Made by a program: the position numbers and the translations under genes. Shown piece by piece: positions 29,201 through 39,293 of a DNA stretch of 64,000 bases (position 1 is the first letter of the stretch; the number at the start of each line of letters is the position of its first letter). A model generated the notes under the pieces. It worked only from the letters and a program-made list of their open reading frames with translations. It was not told where the DNA came from and searched no databases. The DNA comes from Centropus unirufus. Lineage: Eukaryota > Chordata > Aves > Cuculiformes > Centropidae. The DNA is taken from contig VYZI01000169.1 in assembly GCA_013397695.1 (NCBI GenBank), positions 429,963 through 493,962 on the forward strand. Direction: 5' to 3'.

Positions 29201-32200
29201 TGCTGCCAGGTGTCAGTTCACTCTGAAGTCTGGATCAGAGGTTTTGTGGAGCAGAATCAGGCATCAGGTTTCAGAAAATAAATAATTCAGCGCGGTCAAC
29301 TCTTCAGAGTGGGACCAGTATAAACCAAGCAACGCCATGGCAATTAGGCCCTTATAGACCTTTACCTACCCCTCACACAATGGTTCAGTCCAGTAGTCAT
29401 ATTTGGGTTTGAGGCTCCTCATTCCTCACTGAATCCCTTAGCTGTCTTTCAGACAGGTTATTTTCTTGTCTTGGTGCAGCTGGTGTTGATGATCTGTACC
29501 CTCAAAGCCTCTGCATTTTCCTGATTTTTCACTGATTCTGGAGGCCATGCTTTGACTGAGCAGGTTGTGTGTCCTGGGAAAGTTTTTAACTTGAAATTCC
29601 CAGCTTGTGGCCTGGTTCTTCAGAGCAAGGCTGGCTACTTATGCTCAGAAAGCTGAGCAAGCAGTCTACAAAATCACCCAATACAGAATCTTATTTAGGC
29701 TGCAGGCATACTGAGTCACAATATTATAACTCTAAATGATTTATTCTATTTCAAATGTTACATATTTAGGCTAAACAACTAATCCCTGTTAAAGAGTGTT
29801 GCCTGGTTGTGCAGTCCAGCTGCCATCCAGGGAGGATTCAAATGGGTTTCATCAGCCATCTGTTGTTGGTAAGAGATCTCCTTGCTTCGAGAAGCTCTCT
29901 TGAGAGGTGTCTCAGCGCTGGGGGAGATCATCGCTGTGCAGCCACACTGCCCAGCAGGGAGAAGAGCTCAAACGAGGTTCACTTAGGCCGTTGTATTTAT
30001 GGATAAAAGTGGTTGACTCGTAGTCAAGTTGACTCCTTACTGGTGTTCAATTTGTTGCCCAGCTGTGGGCAGGCCTTCACCTCCTCTGGAGCTTGAGCTG
30101 AACTGGCCCTGGGCAGCAGAGATGTTTGTGTTGCAGCTGTCCACGTTATCCCGTCTCCTTGATAAGGACTTGGTCTTTGAGCTTGTTTTCTCTGGCCTTG
30201 TGCTGATGCGTGTTCCTGTGTCTGCCCTCAGCCCCTCTGCAGGGTGACTCAAAGGCAGCTGAACATCACTGTGCAGAAGAAAGAGAGTAACTGGTGGGAG
30301 AGACTCACCAAGCAAGAAAAGCGCCCGCTCTTCCTGGCTCCTGACTTCGACCGCTGGTTGGATGAATCAGATGCTGAGATGGAACTGAAGGAGAAGGTCA
30401 GTTCTGTGGGCACACATGGCTTCTGCTTTCCGCTAGCTACAAAGTGAGGGCAGCTCTTCCCCTGCACTCGTGTTCCTCGTTTGCCTGCAGCTTGGTATGG
30501 TGGTTATTACTGCTGTTTCACAAAGATCCCACCTGGAATTGGTTAAACAGCTCAGATCCCTGCCTGCAGGCAGGGATTCAGCAATAGGCACAGTTCTGGC
30601 TAGAAAAAGCAACAGCATAAATCTGGACTGGTGGCCGTGCACCAGCTGCACACTGGAAAGGGTCTGCAGCTGAAGGCTTCCAACACCTTCACAGCCCCAT
30701 GTTCTTCTGATCTTTAGAGCAGCTTCCAGTACTGAAAGGAGCTCCAGGAAAGCTGGGGAGGAGCTTGTTATCAGGGAGTGCAGGGATAGGACAAGGGGTA
30801 ACAGTTTTCAGCTCGAGGAGGGGAGATTGAGATTATATTTTAGGAAGAAATGTTTTCCTGTGAGGGTGGGGAGGCCCTGGAGAAGGCTGCCCACAGAAGT
30901 CATGGCTGCCCCATCCCTGGAGGTGTTCAAGGCCAGCTTGGATGGGGCCTTGAGCCCCCTGATCCAGTGGGAGGTGTCCCTGCTTACGGCAGGGCTTTGG
31001 AACTGGATTGGCTTTAAGGTCTCTTCCAACCCAGACCATTTTGTGATTGTGTCAGTGTGCCATGATAGCCCAGAGATGCTGCTCCTGGGCATTGCTTGTC
31101 TGGGAAGCAAGGATTTCTGAGGCTCTTCTCTGAGCTGCTGGGCTGGCCCCACCAGTGCATTCCCCCAAATCTGGTAAGCTCGAGCTCCTTGCTGCAGCAG
31201 GGAGGTGCTGGGCTCTCTTGGGAAACACTTGACCACATTCATGCAAATCTGTTCTGCAACAAACCCTGACCTGTTCCCCTCCACAGCCACTGAGCTTAGT
31301 CCAGAGGAGAAAGCGCTGCCTCAGTGCCAGGAGCCAGCGCACAGTGGTGAAGGGCAGGCACAGAGCCTGGCCTGGATGTTCTCAGTCCCCTTCGGGTCTC
31401 TGGTGGGTCATGGAATGCTTTTAAGGAACAGCTCTGAGAACCCGTAAAAACTGAGAATTAACACAGAAAACAGCAGACTTCTTGAGCAAAAGCAGCTAAT
31501 TGCTAGGGTAAAATATATAGCAAAGGCAGGATAATTGGCTAACACCCTCTAGCTGTTACAGTACCATAATTTTGGATGACACATGTGCTGGTTTATGCAG
31601 GTGAAAATTTAAACCCTCTAGCAACTGGCTCCTTAGCTTTGCATTAAACCCAGTAGCTTTGCAGTAGTGTAGTTAACAAATCACTTGCTAATTACAGTAA
31701 CAGTCTTTAAAATCTTATTCTTCATCTTAAGGAAGAAGAAATGATTAACAAAATGAAAATAGAATCCAGGGTCCCAAAAGACCGTAAGTAACTGTACCTT
31801 TTTGGTGTGTGAGGTGGGGTTTAGGAGCTGCTGTTACTCCTACCTGCAAACCTCAGCTCTTAGGAAGCTATTTTGCCTGGTTTGGTGCATCTTGGTGGGG
31901 GGGTCTTTGTCTTGTGAGCTATTTCGGAATTTAATAAGCATGGACTGCAGTTTCCAAGGAATTTTATAGATGTGCTCTGCAAGAATTGAGTTCTAGCAGG
32001 TGTTGGTAAAAGTAGGCAGAACCTACAACACACACAGCAGCCTTTTTATTGCTATCAATAGCCTCCTTTTTCCTGGTAAGCTTTATTCTCATCCAAAGCC
32101 TGGTTTGCAGAGGTGTTACCATCGTCTTCTGCTCACCTGATTCATAATCGATTTCAGCTTTCAGGCACCTGAAGAAGGGCTACTTGGTCATGTACAATCT

Positions 32201-35200
32201 TGTACAGTTCCTGGGATTCTCTTGGATTTTTGTGAACATGACAGTGCGACTGTTCATCTTGGGAAAAGGTGAGTAACACACATGATCTCCTTTACATTGA
32301 GGGGGTTGGGTTTGTATTTTTTAACGTTTTGAATACTTTCTAACTAGGGACATCTAAAGGAGGACAGTTAGGAATCCAAACCATAAATGTACCACTGAAG
32401 CACACAACAAAGGTTCTCAAATGCTATCAGGGCGTCAAGGATAGCAAAATAGTGTCCTTGTAAATCACAGCTGCCTGTTCTGATGAAGGATACTTGCATG
32501 CTGCCAAGATCACTCTAAAGAAATCAGTTGGAACAAAACGTCTTGCTGCAGCGTCAGTGTTTTTGAAGATGAGCTGGGCAGAGTATTTGGTTTTTAAGCA
32601 AGAACCATTCATTCTGTTGCAGTGCAGTGCTATCACTCTTTGTACAGCAATTACTGAAATAGCTCTTGATCCTTCTGTGTGTGAAACAGCACTGGAGCAG
32701 CGTTAGTGGCTTCAAGATAAAACCTATAACAAAGTTGCATAATGATGCATAATGCTGTTCTCACATACAGATGGAATCCTGTATCAAGTTTCCCAAATGT
32801 GGGAATTCGTTTGTTCTCTAACGTGGTTTTGCATTGCCTTACAGATTCCTTCTATGATACGTTTCACACCATCAGTGACATGATGTATTTCTGTGAGACC
32901 CTGGCATTGATGGAGATCGTCAACTCCCTCATAGGACTCGTCAAAACCCCGCTGATACCTGCTGTGCTTCAGGTAATAGTTCAGGGTTCATCTCCTTGCT
33001 CCTCCCATCGTTGAAGTAAACCCTTATTTCAAACAGTTCCTGAGGCCTTCATAAAACAAGTGATTCGGCCTCCCTGGCACTGGACTAGGGAGTCCGTGCT
33101 TCCCATTCATAGCCATGGCAAGTTGTCTTCTTCCATAGAATGGTTTGGGTTGGAAGGGACCTCAAGGCTCATCCAGTCCCATCCCCCTGCCATGGGCAGG
33201 GACACCTCCCACTGGATGAGGGTTCTCAAAACCCTGTCCAACCTGGCCTTGAACACTTCCGAGGATGGGGCAGCCACGAATTGTCAGGGTGACCTGGGCC
33301 AAGGCCTCACCTAGGTAAGATAGTTCAAGACAGCAAAAGCAAGAAGCAACTGATGAAAAGTACATGATTTTGGCTTGTTTGTAGTGCCTTCTTTATATTG
33401 GTTGTCATTGTTCTGCATAAAAATGAGGCTGGATGATTTAAAACCAGGTCCCTTGGGCTGCACCTACAGAGCAAAACGCATGCTCATGAGCAGGAGGTCA
33501 CAGCTCAGCCACCAGGTTACTTCTGTGCTCACCATGTGTTTCAGGCATGAAGAGCAGGTATCCTGTGTGGTTTTGACAGCAAGGACTCACTCTTTGATGA
33601 AGAGTGTGACTGTTCCTAAATTTCTTCTTGAACAGGTATTTGGAAGAATCTTTATTTTGTTTGTTATCCTCGGAAGCTTAGAGGAAATGCAGAGCAAACC
33701 TGTGGTGTTCTTCATATTTTATTTCTGGAGTATCATCGAGCTCTTCAGGTTTGTGGGGGTTTTTTGTTCCAGCACGTGTGTCGTTCCCAAAATGATGTTG
33801 ATCGTTGTGCCTTTGGGGAGAGCAGCACTGGTGCAATGGCCCCAGAGAATAAAATCTCCTTTAGTCACAGATTGTCACAGCCTTCCTGGGTTGTTGCATC
33901 TGCCAAAAGCTGGGACAAAGCTGGAAACAATACTGCCCTGAACCCATGGAAGCCTGTGGCTTCTTTCCGTGGGGGTTCTGTTAAGTGAGCCACACTGTGC
34001 TGTTTCTCTTTCAAAAGAAGCATTTTGAAAGGTTTATTAGGCAAGCCAGGCAGTTACATCCATCTTATGCGGTCAGAATAATAGCATTTGTGCTGTAATC
34101 TCCAATAAGGGTGTCCTGGTGCATAGGAACAATGTTTTGGATATTCTTGTGTTGTTTAGGAATGCTATTGACTGTACAGTGTACCGAGAGATGAGACAAA
34201 TTCTAGTAGCACCTTCCATTGTGAACAGTGTCTGTTTTTTCTCCCACTGAAACGGTTTCAGGTATCCATATTACATGCTGTCCTGCCTCGGTATTGAATG
34301 GAAACCACTCACCTGGCTCCGTTACACTGCCTGGATCCCTCTCTACCCTTTAGGAGGCCTGGCAGAAGGTACGTCCAAAAAAGATGGTTTAATAAACAAC
34401 AGAGTCAAGGCTGGGTGAAGAACTCAAGTTTTGGTTTGGCTGCTGGACAAAAAAATAACAGAATAGAGCAACAGAGAAGTAGACGTTTGCTTTGAGCAAA
34501 ACCCAATGGAAGCTGTTTTGTCTTTCTTCCTGAGTCCAGTTAAGAGAAATAAGTCTTCCTTTTGGGCACAAGAAAGTAAAGGGAACAGAAGGTTACAGGA
34601 ACAAATTGACCAAGGGTGTGCTGCAGTCCATGTGAGCAGCACAGGATGACGCTGCACACTCCCCTCTGCTTATCCAAAGAGGTTTGTTTGCTTTGGACTT
34701 GGTCAGCTCACAGATCTTGGTATTACCTTGGAAATTGCACAGGACAGGCAGGGGCCAATTCTTCCTGTGAAAGCAGCACGAGATGGGCACGGTGCTTCCC
34801 CCAGACAGTGACTGCTCCATGGAAGCAGCAGGCCCTTAGACCTCTTGGGGGGCTTTGCAGTGACATCTTCTGTCTTAGTCGTTCTGGATTGTTCTTATTT
34901 ACCTAAGAAGCATGTTGCCACTCAGCTTCTTGCTGCAAACACAAAAGCTTGTGTTGTAATCTTACCTGTTAGAACCTGATCCTGTGAGGCGGGAGTAGGC
35001 TTAGGCATTGCCCAACTCCAAGCAGGCAAAGCCCGTGCCTGTCCCATTGCTGTGGGTGTTGCTGTGTGGTACCTGCGGGCTGTGGTTCTGTGACAGCGAC
35101 ATCCTGCCAGGCAGGTTCACTGTGCTTAGGCTTCCACAGCTGAACAGCTGTCCTGACTCAGCAGCTGCTTCCCATCATGTGCATGTTTAAAAAACAGCTT

Positions 35201-36464
35201 AAAATAAATGTAAATAATGAGAGCTAACAAATTGGGAGGCAATAGCCTGAAAAAGTTGGCGAGGGCTGGGCATCTGTACCTTTATCTGTTTGCTAATGAT
35301 GTGTCCTTCTGCTTTCAGCTGTCTCTATCGTTCAATCCATTCCAATCTTCAGTGAAACAGGGAAATTTAGTCTGGAATTGCCAAATCCACTGAACGTCAC
35401 AATCCCGTTTTCATTTGTGCTTCAAATATCCCCTATAGTCGTGTTTTTAGGTAAGATATTTAATTGTATTTCTAACCATTGAGATTAAAAAAGTCAGTTT
35501 TCTCTAAAAAAGTATTTGTTCCAAAGAAAATTAAAATTTCTGCAGCTTGGGGGTCATGGTGGCACAAAAATTGCTCAATGTTGAGCATTAACATCACTGC
35601 TTCTTCAGTGATGGAAGGGGACGCACCTACAGTTAGCACAGGTTAGCCCCTAAGGAGACCTCAGTAACCAATTAGCAGCACTGTCTACTGATCACTTTGT
35701 GTTAGAAGAATAATTTTTACCTGTATTTATAACCTGAGCATACTTAGTTTCACCTTTTATGCAGTATTTGAGCTCTGGAATGATTTAGTGGAAATTAAAC
35801 ATAATTTCAAGTTAAAGCAATGTTTAACTAAACTGTGTTACAAGCAATAATGCAAGAAGTCGTGGTTTTCCAGAAGGCGAGACAGAAGGCCCTTTTTAAT
35901 TAGCAGGATAATTAAAGAAAAAACAGTGCTTGGTGTACCTTAGGTTTCTGGTCTTAAGTTTTTAAACAGAAATTACACTGGGTGTACACACCAGAGTTGC
36001 CTGGTGTCCATAACTTGGGGAATCCAACCAGGAATTTTAAGCTGAGCTTGCACTGGATTTCTCCCTTTCACAAACATTGCTTAAAGGATACTTTTAATCA
36101 AGTTCCACTCTGAAATACGTGTTAGGTCCCAGCTTCCCCAGCTTTGCACAACCAGGGTTGCAACTTGTTTAAGCAACAAACCAGCTTTCTGAGCAGCCCC
36201 ATGCAGCAATTCCTCCTTCACCCAACTTGTATGCAACAGCTTTCAGTGCTGTGCACCCCCTTAAACCATAACTTTTTAGTGTAGTAGTTGGGTTGGGGTA
36301 ATTTTGGTGGATTTTTAGACGTGGCGCAGCCATCTGGCATTAAAAAGCTCCAGTAATGTCTGACCTAAACACTCTGTTCTTTTCCAGTGGTGTTTGCAAA
36401 CTGCCGTTATCTCTACAAGCAAAGGAAACGGCACCTCGGACCAAAGAAGAGGAAGATGAAGTAA
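26237..36464 (+). CDS. HACD3: HACD3 (PTPLAD1), very-long-chain 3-hydroxyacyl-CoA dehydratase 3, exons 2-11
   Basis: ER-membrane enzyme of the fatty-acid elongation cycle that dehydrates 3-hydroxyacyl-CoA to trans-2-enoyl-CoA; also known as B-IND1, a Rac1 effector. Exons: 26237-26279, 27537-27610, 30232-30396, 31732-31783, 32158-32268, 32845-32972, 33636-33748, 34262-34368, 35319-35450, 36388-36464. The visible part is 1002 nt, 333 residues plus stop; with 29 residues lost in the gap this makes 362, the human length. An N-terminal CS (p23-like) domain includes NVLHF and GHGAKGDN. A charged linker (WWERLTKQEKRPLFLAPDFD) leads to a multi-pass PTPLA domain. The catalytic pair is Tyr286 and Glu293 in LYPLGGLAE, seven apart as in the family. 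The C-terminus is Lys/Arg-rich (KKRKMK), like an ER-retention tail. Numbering assumes the human-length exon 1. Confidence 0.95.
27458..27553 (+). repeat. tandem duplication of the HACD3 exon 3 acceptor
   Basis: A 23-base block made of TTTTAG plus the first 17 exon bases occurs identically at 27482-27504 and 27531-27553. Weaker similarity extends upstream of both copies (CCTTCACGCTG and CCTTCAACACTG). Only the downstream copy keeps the reading frame. Confidence 0.9.
27537..27610 (+). CDS. HACD3: HACD3 exon 3
   Basis: AQGHGAKGDNIYEFQIEFLE then PVEPN, residues 44-68; CS domain. Acceptor TTTTAG, donor GTAGGT. Its first 17 bases and the acceptor are duplicated 49 bp upstream. Confidence 0.93.
30232..30396 (+). 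CDS. HACD3: HACD3 exon 4
   Basis: Residues 69-123: PLCRVTQRQLNITVQKKE, then SNWWERLTKQEKRPLFLAPD and FDRWLDESDAEMELKEK. The acceptor at CCCTCAG (30231) is chosen over the CTGCAG 11 bp downstream, because only it keeps phase and aligns with the human residues VYKLTQRQ. Confidence 0.93.
30711..31051 (+). mobile_element. CR1 LINE 3' portion
   Basis: HACD3 intron 4. Sense CR1: GAGCAGCTTCCAGTACTGAA, GAAGAAATGTTTTCCTGTGA, GCTGCCCCATCCCTGGAGGT, GTTCAAGGCCAGCTTGGATG, TGATCCAGTGGGAGGTGTCC, ending TTCCAACCCAGACCATTTTG. ORFs here are CR1 remnants. Confidence 0.93.
31732..31783 (+). CDS. HACD3: HACD3 exon 5
   Basis: EEEMINKMKIESRVPKD, residues 124-140 plus one base; the charged, probably coiled-coil linker. 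Acceptor TTAAG, donor GTAAGT. Confidence 0.93.
32158..32268 (+). CDS. HACD3: HACD3 exon 6
   Basis: PFRHLKKGYLVMYNLVQFLG then FSWIFVNMTVRLFILGK, residues 141-177; first transmembrane segment of the dehydratase domain. Acceptor TTTCAG, donor GTGAGT. Confidence 0.95.
32845..32972 (+). CDS. HACD3: HACD3 exon 7
   Basis: DSFYDTFHTISDMMYFCETL then NSLIGLVKTPLIPAVLQ, residues 178-220. Acceptor TTACAG, donor GTAATA. Confidence 0.95.
33134..33312 (-). mobile_element. CR1 LINE 3' end
   Basis: HACD3 intron 7. Antisense CR1: CCATAGAATGGTTTGGGTTG, GGAAGGGACCTCAAGGCTCA, CCCCCTGCCATGGGCAGGGA, CCAACCTGGCCTTGAACACT. Confidence 0.93.
33636..33748 (+). CDS. HACD3: HACD3 exon 8
   Basis: VFGRIFILFVILGSLEEMQS then VVFFIFYFWSIIELF, residues 221-257 plus two bases; two membrane segments. 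Acceptor AACAG, donor GTTTGT. Confidence 0.95.
34262..34368 (+). CDS. HACD3: HACD3 exon 9 (catalytic Tyr and Glu)
   Basis: YPYYMLSCLGIEWKPLTWLR then YTAWIPLYPLGGLAE, residues 258-293. Tyr286 and Glu293 form the dehydratase pair. Acceptor TTTCAG, donor GTACGT. Confidence 0.96.
35319..35450 (+). CDS. HACD3: HACD3 exon 10
   Basis: AVSIVQSIPIFSETGKFSLE then SFVLQISPIVVFL, residues 294-337 plus one base. Acceptor TTTCAG, donor GTAAGA. Confidence 0.95.
36388..36464 (+). CDS. HACD3: HACD3 exon 11 coding part
   Basis: VVFANCRYLYKQRKRHLGPK then KRKMK, residues 338-362, stop TAA at 36462-36464. Basic cytosolic tail. Confidence 0.95.
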
Positions 36465-38325
36465 AGGAGGACTGCAATGCTATCTTATCTATCTTATCTC
36501 AGTGACAAGATGAGCCTCTAATTCTTAGGGTTTTACCCACTGTAATGTAAAGAATTTTGTAAAATTAACTGATCACGTGAGATTTCATAGTGAATCCAGG
36601 TAACATCCCTATATCTTGTGTTTTGTTCCCTCTCTCTCATGTATGCATGGCATTTACTGTTGAACAGTAACATAAACTTGCGTCCTGTCAACTTCCTATT
36701 AGCCAGAAATCCTATTATCTGCATATAAAATGCTTATAAACGGTGGAGCAGCACTAAATAGAACTAGTGTTTAATTGGGTATTTGCTCTTTCAATATTGC
36801 ATGCAGATAGGGCTTCTGATGTCAGGATATATTATGAGCTGGCTTGTGCTGTTCCTAGGGTCTTGATGGCAGGAGGAGCACGGTCTGAGACCACTGTGAA
36901 CAGTGTTTTGTGTTTTATGGCTGGGGTGAACTTGCTCAGGACACTTCCCTCCTTTTCTCCTGCAGCAGAATTAAAACTGGACATGGCTAATGTCAATTTA
37001 AATGCTACAACTTTAGTCCATTTCTAGTTCAGCCTTAACAGGAGCCCTGTGTGGATCCTAGCATTTTTGTAGCAATGCATCCTTATCCAGGCATTGGGGA
37101 AGGGAAGTTGCCGCTCTGTGACGTGGTCAGAAACACTTTGCTCATTGGTAATGCAAGCACTGAAACAAAACAAGGTAACACGGGTACCAGCTTTCTCCTA
37201 GCGTGTGACCAAACCCCAGCAAACTCCATCCCACCCATGCGAAAGGTGTGGAACGGTTAGGGGAGACTGGGCTCCTCTCATCATCCTTGGCAGGGCAGGA
37301 GCTCCGGTATTAATTTATAGCATTCAGAAAGTCTGTGAAGATTACTTTATACTTAGGGGTGCAGCTGAGAATTTGATGTATATTGCTTTGTCAGCTGCTC
37401 CTGGTGGGATGGAGTAGTGGGGTCAAATGAACGCTGTATTATTTTGAGAGCGTGTATCAAATCTCAGTAGGAGAGATCCCACATGGGGCTTGAAGAGACC
37501 CTTTCCTCTGTGCTTGCTTTAAATGCCAGCAACAACAGAATGAGAAGGTCCCCAAACATTCCAGGCTCTCTACCCTCTCACCTGGAAACTTGTTTCAGTT
37601 GACTTAACTTCGTGCCCCTCTTCACAGCTGCCTCCTGCGGTGAATTCCAGATCCCTCTGGCCTCCTTAAGCCTGTTTAGAGAAGGTACAGGTTTGCTTTA
37701 ATCCACTTTGTGGTTATGGACAGGTTGCTTCACTACTGCCACTGCTCCCAGGGCAATGCCAAGCGATGCCAGCATTCCAGGTCCGGCACTGAAGCTGAGC
37801 TCAGTGCCGTATTACAGTAAAACAATAGGACCCCTCCAATTATTTTCTGTATGAAAGGTAACAAACAGCATCCTCTTTGTGAGATGGACCCAGTGATTGT
37901 TACTGGAAAGGAAAGCATTAGAAGGATACTTTAACAAAGAACTGGTACAATCTCCAAGCTGCAGCTCGGCGGAGCAGCTTGCTGTCCCTTCTCCCTAGGG
38001 CACTTGAGGCTTCCAAAGGAGAGTGCAGCTCCTTCTACTCAGGAGAACTGAGCATTATTTACACAATGCTTCAGTTGGCCACACTGTACCTGTTTCAAGT
38101 ATGGGAAAGGATTGAATTAGCTGAGTGACAGAACAGCCAGGATCACTTCCATACTTTAATTTTTCCACTGGGCATTTAAACTGGTTATGGAAGCCATGTG
38201 CATTCATCCGTTGTTTCTCAGTGAAGGTGGGGTACCTAGTGCAGGCTGTCATGGATCTTACACTACTGAATTCTAGTCCTTCAGAATTATGTGTTTCTAT
38301 TAATAAAGATTTACAACCAAATTGT
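36465..38325 (+). other. HACD3: HACD3 3' UTR
   Basis: From the stop to just beyond the first AATAAA (38302-38307); none occurs earlier on this strand. No coding exon or repeat family was recognised. The end point is estimated. Confidence 0.75.
38302..38307 (+). terminator. HACD3 poly(A) signal AATAAA
   Basis: AATAAA in CTATTAATAAAGATTT, followed by a T-rich stretch (TTCAGTTGTTCTTT) as expected of a downstream element. Confidence 0.75.
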
Positions 38326-38474
38326 GCTTTAGTTCAGTTGTTCTTTCCCTAAAGGCGAGAAGTTCTTTTATTAATTCATGCGGTGAACAGGCAGGAGCTG
38401 AGCCTCCAGCAGGACAATGTTCTAGATCCCACAGCCCAACTGCTGTGAAAATGGGACAAATCGAGCTTAAGTTT

Positions 38475-39041
38475 TCATGAAGAATGACTATTTATTAATA
38501 TTACACAAACAGAAAGATGTATCTTGTGAGGTTAAGTTACTTCCACAAGCATCAGCACTGCAATGCGAGTGACAACTCTCATCGTGGTGTTACAGACTGG
38601 CTTTCAAGTGACAAGGCCCTGCAATAAGCTGTGTGTCTGTTCTTGCACAGTGACATTTTCTTTGGCCTAATCAAGTTGGGGTATAAAGCACAGTAGCTGC
38701 CTTTGCCTTTTATGATGCTTTTACAAGTGAGTGAGTTCAGTTGTAGAGTAACTGCAGTTTGAGGTCAAAAGCCATGAGTGGTCTGTGCCACCTAGGAGGG
38801 CATTTTCTTTCTCACCTCACCTCACATGTACTGAATAATTTCTGCCTATCTACCCCCAACAACTGACTTGGGGACACTTCCCATGTTTCTAAAGCCATCA
38901 CAAACTAACACCTTTATTGAGAGAGCACTGATGCAGGTAGGGGCCCCCGTTTTGACAGCAAGTTCTCAAAACAGCCCCTAGAAATTCAACAGAACAAGAA
39001 AATTTGAGCCTGAAACCGAAGTTCCCAGAATGGAGACACCT
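38475..39041 (-). other. INTS14: INTS14 3' UTR
   Basis: From the stop to just past the AATAAA at 38496-38491 (minus). About 570 nt with no other feature recognised. The end is estimated. Confidence 0.7.
38491..38496 (-). terminator. INTS14 poly(A) signal AATAAA
   Basis: TTTATT on the plus strand in GACTATTTATTAATAT. The nearest canonical hexamer to the INTS14 stop. Confidence 0.7.
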
Positions 39042-39293
39042 TCACATCCTTTCAGTGCTGCTACTGGAAAAGTCTGTCTGCAGTGGAGCGATGTTATGAT
39101 CATACGCAGCGTATTCTGATGCTCCAGTACTTGCCACCTTGAGCTGCTGAGCAGCGTGTGTGAGCTGAAAGGCTGCGTCGGGGTGAGCCGTGTCGGGAAG
39201 CAGCGTGCACTCCCGCTCCAGCATGTCCGCCACGCCTTTCAAGAGGTCCAGAAAGCCAAAGGCCAGAGCTGCCTTTCGTAAACGATTAAGCTC
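39042..39293 (-). CDS. INTS14: INTS14 exon 12 coding part
   Basis: ELNRLRKAALAFGFLDLLKG then EYAAYDHNIAPLQ, residues 435-517, stop TGA at 39044-39042. C-terminal helical domain. Acceptor TTACAG. Confidence 0.96.
   Translation of the reverse strand, partial: ELNRLRKAALAFGFLDLLKGVADMLERECTLLPDTAHPDAAFQLTHAAQQLKVASTGASEYAAYDHNIAPLQTDFSSSSTERM

Noticed and set aside
30232..30242. Alternative HACD3 exon 4 acceptor at CTGCAG (exon from 30243)
   Set aside because: It removes 11 nt and breaks the frame, while the upstream CTCAG keeps phase and aligns with the human protein.
30808..31342. ORFs of 68-160 codons on both strands
   Set aside because: They overlap a CR1 tail and its flank; no functional CR1 ORF remains.
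33375..33941. 188-codon ORF spanning HACD3 exon 8
   Set aside because: Only 33636-33748 is the real exon; the rest is intron read in the same frame.
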